From positions 1,116,001 to 1,180,000 of the forward strand of contig CACVBU010000498.1 of the NCBI GenBank assembly GCA_902728285.1: a stretch of DNA of 64,000 nucleotides, written 5' to 3'. Source of the DNA: Clytia hemisphaerica. Taxonomy: Eukaryota; Cnidaria; Hydrozoa; Leptothecata; Clytiidae. The position numbers and the translations under genes are program-made. The notes under the pieces are model-generated. The model did no database searches and was not told the DNA's origin. It saw only the letters and a list, made by a program, of their open reading frames with translations. Shown in pieces: positions 60,554-64,000 of the stretch (positions within the stretch are counted from its first letter, which is position 1; every line of letters starts with the position of its first letter).

Positions 60554-62673
60554 GACTTAATAGTAAAACAAAGAACAAATTTTGTTAAAATAACAATTAA
60601 ATCCAGAGACCCTTACAAAAGAGTCCCAGAACAACTGATAAGGGAACTACTATCATAGTACTGAAGAGGCAACACATTTTTATCATTTTTAACTGAAAAT
60701 CTGTAAATATTGTAAACTATATAATATATAAAGTTTGGTTGAAAAATAATGTTCAAAATAATTTTGGTGATAATTTTTTAATATATTATTTTTAAGAGTG
60801 TAAAATTATTTTATTTTTTTGTTGGGTGAAATGCAAATAAATTATTTTTGAAAAGTCATGAATGATTAAGATGGTGGCTACGAATTTTCTCATCCTTCAA
60901 ACGGCGTTGTCCCATTAAAGCAATGTTGAACTTTTATTTGGAAACTTATGACAGACATTTGCCTGAAAATTTGAATTCGAATGAGAGGGACCTTCAAAAT
61001 AAATCTTCTTTTAAATGATTTTAACGAGATTGTCTTTCTTTTGATAATGATCAGGAAGAATTGTTTTGCCTGAAGTTATCTTTCCCTTACAGTGTCGTCA
61101 ATCCTGTTAAAACGTCCCAGTACTTCTTTTTGATGAATAAAAAGGTCGCAAATTAAAGATATATCCGAAACAGACCTGTAGGTAGATAGTGAGAGATTGG
61201 ACGGGATGATAACCTTTTTTTGAAGTCAACATATATCCGATCATATCAAAAACATCTATAAAGGGACGAATAATCGTGAAATAGTTTGATGTGTTTTTTT
61301 TTAATGTCCTGTTTTTATTTTTCAGTTGAACTTGAATGTTGTTGTAAGAGAATGAAGGCTTGTTAAACTCAGTTTACAGGAAGTCTTGATGCGACAGGAT
61401 GCATCTGAGTTGTTTTTGCGTTCAGTCGTGTACAAGTGTCAGTCGGAATGGACGTAAAGCATGATTATAGAATGCTTGTAGTCCGATTATTGGAGCATTG
61501 TCTGCAATGGAAAGAAAGAATATCTAGAAAGTGATAAAAGATTAATTAGTTTTAGTTTTTCAGTCTATAACTCCATCATCAATACCTCCGAAATAATGAC
61601 TTTGAAAACTTTATTGACAGCAATTTCCATTGAAACAGACTTTCCAAAACACACAATAGAAAGTCAACAATATCAATAATGAACAGTCATCCTCATCTAT
61701 TCAACATGAGAGTTTTGATATTAGTCCAAAAATAATCGCTCAATGAGGGAGAAAGTAAAAATTTAAAACAGTCTGAGATCATGTTTACATGTGAATTCTT
61801 TTAATGTTTTGGTCCAACCCCTTGAAATTACTTTAATTTGTGATGGATATTGTGAAAGAAAAGAAGATTTTGAGAAAGTATTCCTCTCTTTTCATATCCT
61901 TGTATCAAACAAACAGATGTCTCCACTCTTCACAATATTCACCACTTTACTTTTCGTGAATTTTCATTCTTCAATTTTTCTGTAAGAACTTGACTTACTT
62001 TTCCATTAGTTACTCCGACTCCTTACGTTAGCTGAGAGCCAGACCTTTCTTCATCTGAGTACAATTTGTAGGTAAACTTGACTTATTCCATAAAATCTTT
62101 GTCATTTTTGTTTATATGAGTGTGGATCAATGGGGAATCAATGGTGAGGGTTCCTGGTGGGTTTTATAGGAACCATAGATACTGTTGGAAAGAACCCTCC
62201 CTTTAAATGATTTTGTTATTTATTATTCATCCTCTTCCCTTACTCCCCTTGTTTTGAAGTCATTTCGACAGATGGGTGTATATAATAATTGTAGTGTATC
62301 TTTTCATTGTAGTAATAGTAGGCGTATATAACTCTAGTGATTGGACCCCATTTCGGTTGTGTAGCTTATATCAACACAAACATTTTAGAAATTGTAGATT
62401 ATTTTGAAGTCATTGTTACAGCGAGGGAAATGAAGTTGAAGACACTTCGAATATAACAACCTGATGATCTAGAGATCACCGAAAGATTACCTGACAAACC
62501 AGAGAAACCAGACAAACCAGACAAACCAGAGAAACCAGAGAAACCAGACAAACCAGAGAAACCAGAGAAACCAGTGAAGCAAAGATTCCAAGCTTTCCTT
62601 AGACCAACGACGCTAAAAGCTAGGGTGTAAAAACCCTAGGGACAAAACTCACACACATATACGTAACAAGAAA
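60554..62673. other. DRC3-VGAT intergenic region
   Basis: About 2.1 kb without a recognised gene. It probably holds the DRC3 3' UTR and the promoter and 5' UTR of the transporter. The only clear structure is the 9-bp repeat at 62490-62577. Confidence 0.45.
62490..62577 (+). repeat. 9-bp tandem repeat upstream of VGAT
   Basis: About nine or ten copies of aaaccaga(c/g). In one plus frame it reads as Lys-Pro-Glu/Asp repeats, open from 62450 to a TAA at 62628, but without an ATG. It lies about 100 bp upstream of the VGAT start codon, so it is probably 5' UTR or promoter sequence. Confidence 0.85.
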
Positions 62674-64000
62674 ATGGTGAAAGAACTCTTTTCAAACGTA
62701 TGTGAGCGGTTCCATTTATACGAGCGTTTACCGGCCGATGTGGAGACTGGGGACGAACAGGATGGTGGAGAGTGTTCAGAGGATCAATCACGTGACAAAA
62801 TCTCCTCCTCTAATGCTTTTTGGAATATCTGCAATTCCATTCAAGGTACAAACTAAAAGTTTGTCGAAGAAATATTTTTATTTGAGCGAATCCGTCGAAT
62901 CCTTAATTACTTTTCAATTTCAATTCTTATTCGCTAAAATATATTTCCCTGCTGTGATATTCTGACTTCAATAAAAGGCCATTATAAATAATCCATTAAT
63001 CATATTAAAAGTCAGATTTTAATTTCGAAACCTCTCAAGCATATGGTTCTTTCATTTACCAAGGTGTTGCCATCCTAGCGATGCCTTACGTCATCAAAGG
63101 CGGTGGGTGGTGGAGTATCGTTGCCTTGGTGATCGTAGCAGCCATTTCGAATTACACTGGCCAAATCTTGATCAAGTGTCATTATGATGAGATGGAGAAT
63201 GAGGAGGATGGATCAACCACTATTGTCAGAACCAGGTAGTTTTGTACATCTTTGTTTTTTATACCAGAAGTGGTTAGATCTAACAACGGCTTTGCGCTTT
63301 GCTTAAAGTTAAGTTTTAAAAATTGGACTCTTACAAAGAAACATGGCATACGTCGACCACTTGTGTATTTTTTTAACCTTTCTGCCCATTACCAACCAAT
63401 CTTACAATTTTAAAGCCATTCTGGAGCTCGAATTTATTTTTTCCTTTACTTGAATCCTTTGAAATGTTTTAGACTGAGCACTTCGTTTAATTCGTTTATT
63501 TTGAATTTCTCAGGACCAGTTACGCAGAAGTTGGAGAAGCGATTTGGCCTCAATACGGTCGTCGAATTATACTGCTTGTACAAGTGTTGGAATTATTGTT
63601 CATGGCAACCCTGTATCCAATCGTTTCTGTTTCCGTCCTACACATTCTTTTTCCCGTCAAAATTTTTCCATCAGGAGTCTGGATCCTAGTCTTCGGATTG
63701 ATCGTTTATCCGAACGTTTTTCTAAAGAAATTGTACCATATTTCGTTAATGAGTACGGTCACGGTTGTTTCCGCTGCTTTTGTGACAGCGGTCATTATCA
63801 TGTACTGTTTCACATCCGTTGCTACGTGGAAGGTCGGTCAGATGTCAATCATCTCTGCAAAGGAGTTTATTTCAGCCATTGGTGTCATCATAGCCTCCTA
63901 TTCTTCTCAAATGTATCTCTCCGTCATAGAGGCTAGTATGCGGGAACCACAAAAAGTTGGAACTGTCATGAATCTAGGATACACTGCTATGACATTGTTG
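62674..64000 (+). CDS. Vesicular inhibitory amino acid transporter (SLC32A1/VGAT-like), 5' part
   Basis: Exons 62674-62845, 63064-63235 and 63514 to the window end, phases consistent; 277 codons seen, incomplete at the 3' end. VGAT loads GABA and glycine into synaptic vesicles using the proton gradient. After a short acidic cytosolic N-terminus, the typical motif NAFWNICNSIQG leads into transmembrane helix 1 (VAILAMPYVIKGGGW). Further helices include WSIVALVIVAAISNYTGQIL and the segments after RTSYAEVGEAIWPQYGRRI. IIASYSSQMYLSVIEASM matches the conserved FSYTSQIFLPSLEGNM region. The family is the AAAP/SLC32 group and VGAT is the best fit. Amino-acid specificity cannot be read from sequence. 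Confidence 0.9.

Noticed and set aside
63450-63936. Frames of 79 and 130 aa
   Set aside because: Frame-shifted shadows of VGAT exon 3, whose true frame continues the spliced product.

Overview
This is nuclear DNA of an invertebrate animal. It is AT-rich, the genes are split by GT-AG introns, and terminal-inverted-repeat (TIR) elements are very dense. Animal-type genes are present: fibulins, a vesicular GABA/glycine transporter, ATG5 and the ciliary protein DRC3. A cnidarian or similar early-branching animal would fit, but the phylum cannot be fixed from the sequence alone. All gene models were joined by hand, and every exon junction was checked for reading-frame phase.

Layout. 0.9-22 kb (+): three tandem fibulin-1-like extracellular matrix genes (A, B, C). 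A has signal peptide, anaphylatoxin-like modules, EGF modules and a C-terminal fibulin module. B has lost the anaphylatoxin-like part. C is the fullest and carries three consecutive, phase-matched pairs of 3' exons, each encoding a complete alternative C-terminal module with its own stop. 22.2-25.4 kb (-): an unrecognised coiled-coil protein in eight exons. 26.8-29.5 kb (+): an intronless secreted SGNH-hydrolase-like protein. 30.3-34.4 kb (-): an eight-exon Nudix hydrolase of the DUF4743/YJR142W type.

34.4-49.6 kb is about 15 kb with no intact host gene. It is packed with nested TIR elements, minisatellites, one broken membrane-protein-like reading frame and a PHD/coiled-coil ORF1-like protein. 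49.6-50.4 kb (+): intronless ATG5. 50.8-60.6 kb (+): complete ten-exon DRC3 (LRRC48), whose introns hold many TIR elements and a Penelope-like GIY-YIG endonuclease fragment. 62.7 kb to the end (+): the first three exons of an SLC32A1/VGAT-like transporter, cut by the window edge.

The most interesting system is the fibulin cluster. Gene C can make three C-terminal forms. Gene A keeps only a form-I-like module and gene B only a form-II/III-like module, as if alternative isoforms of one gene had been divided among duplicated genes.
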